Shown here one piece after another: positions 63,882 to 64,000 of a stretch of DNA of 64,000 bases. The notes under the pieces were generated by a model. The model had not been told where the DNA came from and did no database searches. It saw only the letters and a program-made list of their open reading frames with translations. Every line of letters begins with the position of its first letter. Position 1 is the first letter of the stretch. The position numbers were made by a program, and so were the translations under genes. Source of the DNA: Carnimonas nigrificans ATCC BAA-78 (GTDB lineage: Bacteria > Pseudomonadota > Gammaproteobacteria > Pseudomonadales > Halomonadaceae); contig NZ_JAGO01000014.1 of the NCBI RefSeq assembly GCF_000526695.1, forward strand, positions 151,295 to 215,294, written 5' to 3'.

Positions 63882-64000
63882 GCTCTTTAAAAAATCGATC
63901 AGACAATTTGTGTGGGCGCTCGTTTCGATTCGGACGGCAACGTCACTCACCACTGCTCTTACGAGCAACGCCTTTTATTCTGTATCAGGCGGGTGAGATT
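63882..64000 (+). ncRNA. Leader of a ribosomal RNA operon (boxA and downstream), 5' part only
   Basis: GCTCTTTAA (63882-63890) is the boxA antitermination element, and AGACAATTTGTGTGGGCGCTC just after it closely matches the E. coli rrn leader (AGACAATCTGTGTGGGCACTC). The 16S gene should start beyond position 64000. Confidence 0.88.

Larger units (their letters stand above)
63646..64000. other. Region between pssA and a ribosomal RNA operon
   Basis: Contains a long hairpin (63656-63712), an A-rich stretch, a strong promoter and the start of an rrn leader, all listed separately. The 16S rRNA gene itself is not reached. No gene is recognised. Confidence 0.7.

Overview
The window comes from the chromosome of a gammaproteobacterium. 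The gene orders ffh-rpsP-rimM-trmD-rplS, xerD-dsbC-(hom-thrC)-recJ-//-prfB-lysS, rsmD/ftsY-ftsE-ftsX-rpoH, coaBC-dut-//-slmA and radC-rpmB-rpmG-mutM mix features known from Escherichia and Pseudomonas. Moderate GC content, a long Psi (HolD) subunit and the hom-thrC pair beside dsbC suggest the Oceanospirillales, probably Halomonadaceae (a Zymobacter/Carnimonas-like organism is a guess). I see no tRNA, CRISPR array, insertion sequence or prophage.

Layout. 1-3.7 kb: edge of an unidentified leftward gene, then minCDE (division-site placement) and sbcB (exonuclease I). 3.7-7.9 kb, leftward: a copper operon with a Cu(I) P-type ATPase carrying an unusual C-terminal extension with two degenerate MerR-like helix-turn-helix segments, then a His/Met-rich DUF5134-like membrane protein and a small lipoprotein. 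8.2-11.1 kb: protease III-type periplasmic zinc protease. 11.5-14.1 kb: a TetR-like regulator translationally coupled to a fused lysophospholipid flippase/acyltransferase. 14.1-16.5 kb, leftward: PepSY protein, response regulator, histidine kinase. 16.8-17.6 kb: CcsA-like cytochrome assembly protein, divergent from ffh. 17.8-21.7 kb: ffh, rpsP, rimM, trmD, rplS (protein targeting and ribosome maturation). 21.9-28.3 kb: xerD, dsbC, hom, thrC, recJ.

28.4-40.7 kb is the accessory-looking part: a general porin and a leftward peptide-uptake cluster with four successive OppA-type binding proteins followed by OppB, OppC and a double-ATPase OppDF subunit. It sits exactly between recJ and prfB, which are adjacent in E. 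coli. 41.1-47.6 kb: prfB with its programmed +1 frameshift, lysS, a small acidic protein, an MFS exporter, bolA, a long holD and rimI. 47.8-53.4 kb: zapB-like and rsmD leftward, then ftsY-ftsE-ftsX and rpoH rightward. 53.4-57.6 kb, leftward: gpmA, coaBC, dut, argB, slmA. 57.8-63.6 kb, rightward: radC, rpmB, rpmG, mutM, rlmI, trpS, pssA. The last 200 bases hold a strong promoter and boxA leader of a ribosomal RNA operon whose 16S gene lies beyond the window.

Most of the window is housekeeping: translation, SRP targeting, cell division, heat-shock control, cofactor and amino-acid synthesis, and DNA repair. The best candidates for something undescribed are the CopA fusion with its upstream 13-bp tandem repeat and its two uncharacterised partners, the four-receptor peptide transporter inserted in a conserved neighbourhood, and the TetR/flippase-acyltransferase unit with a palindrome over its promoter. 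All functions are assigned by reading motifs and gene order; no database search was run.
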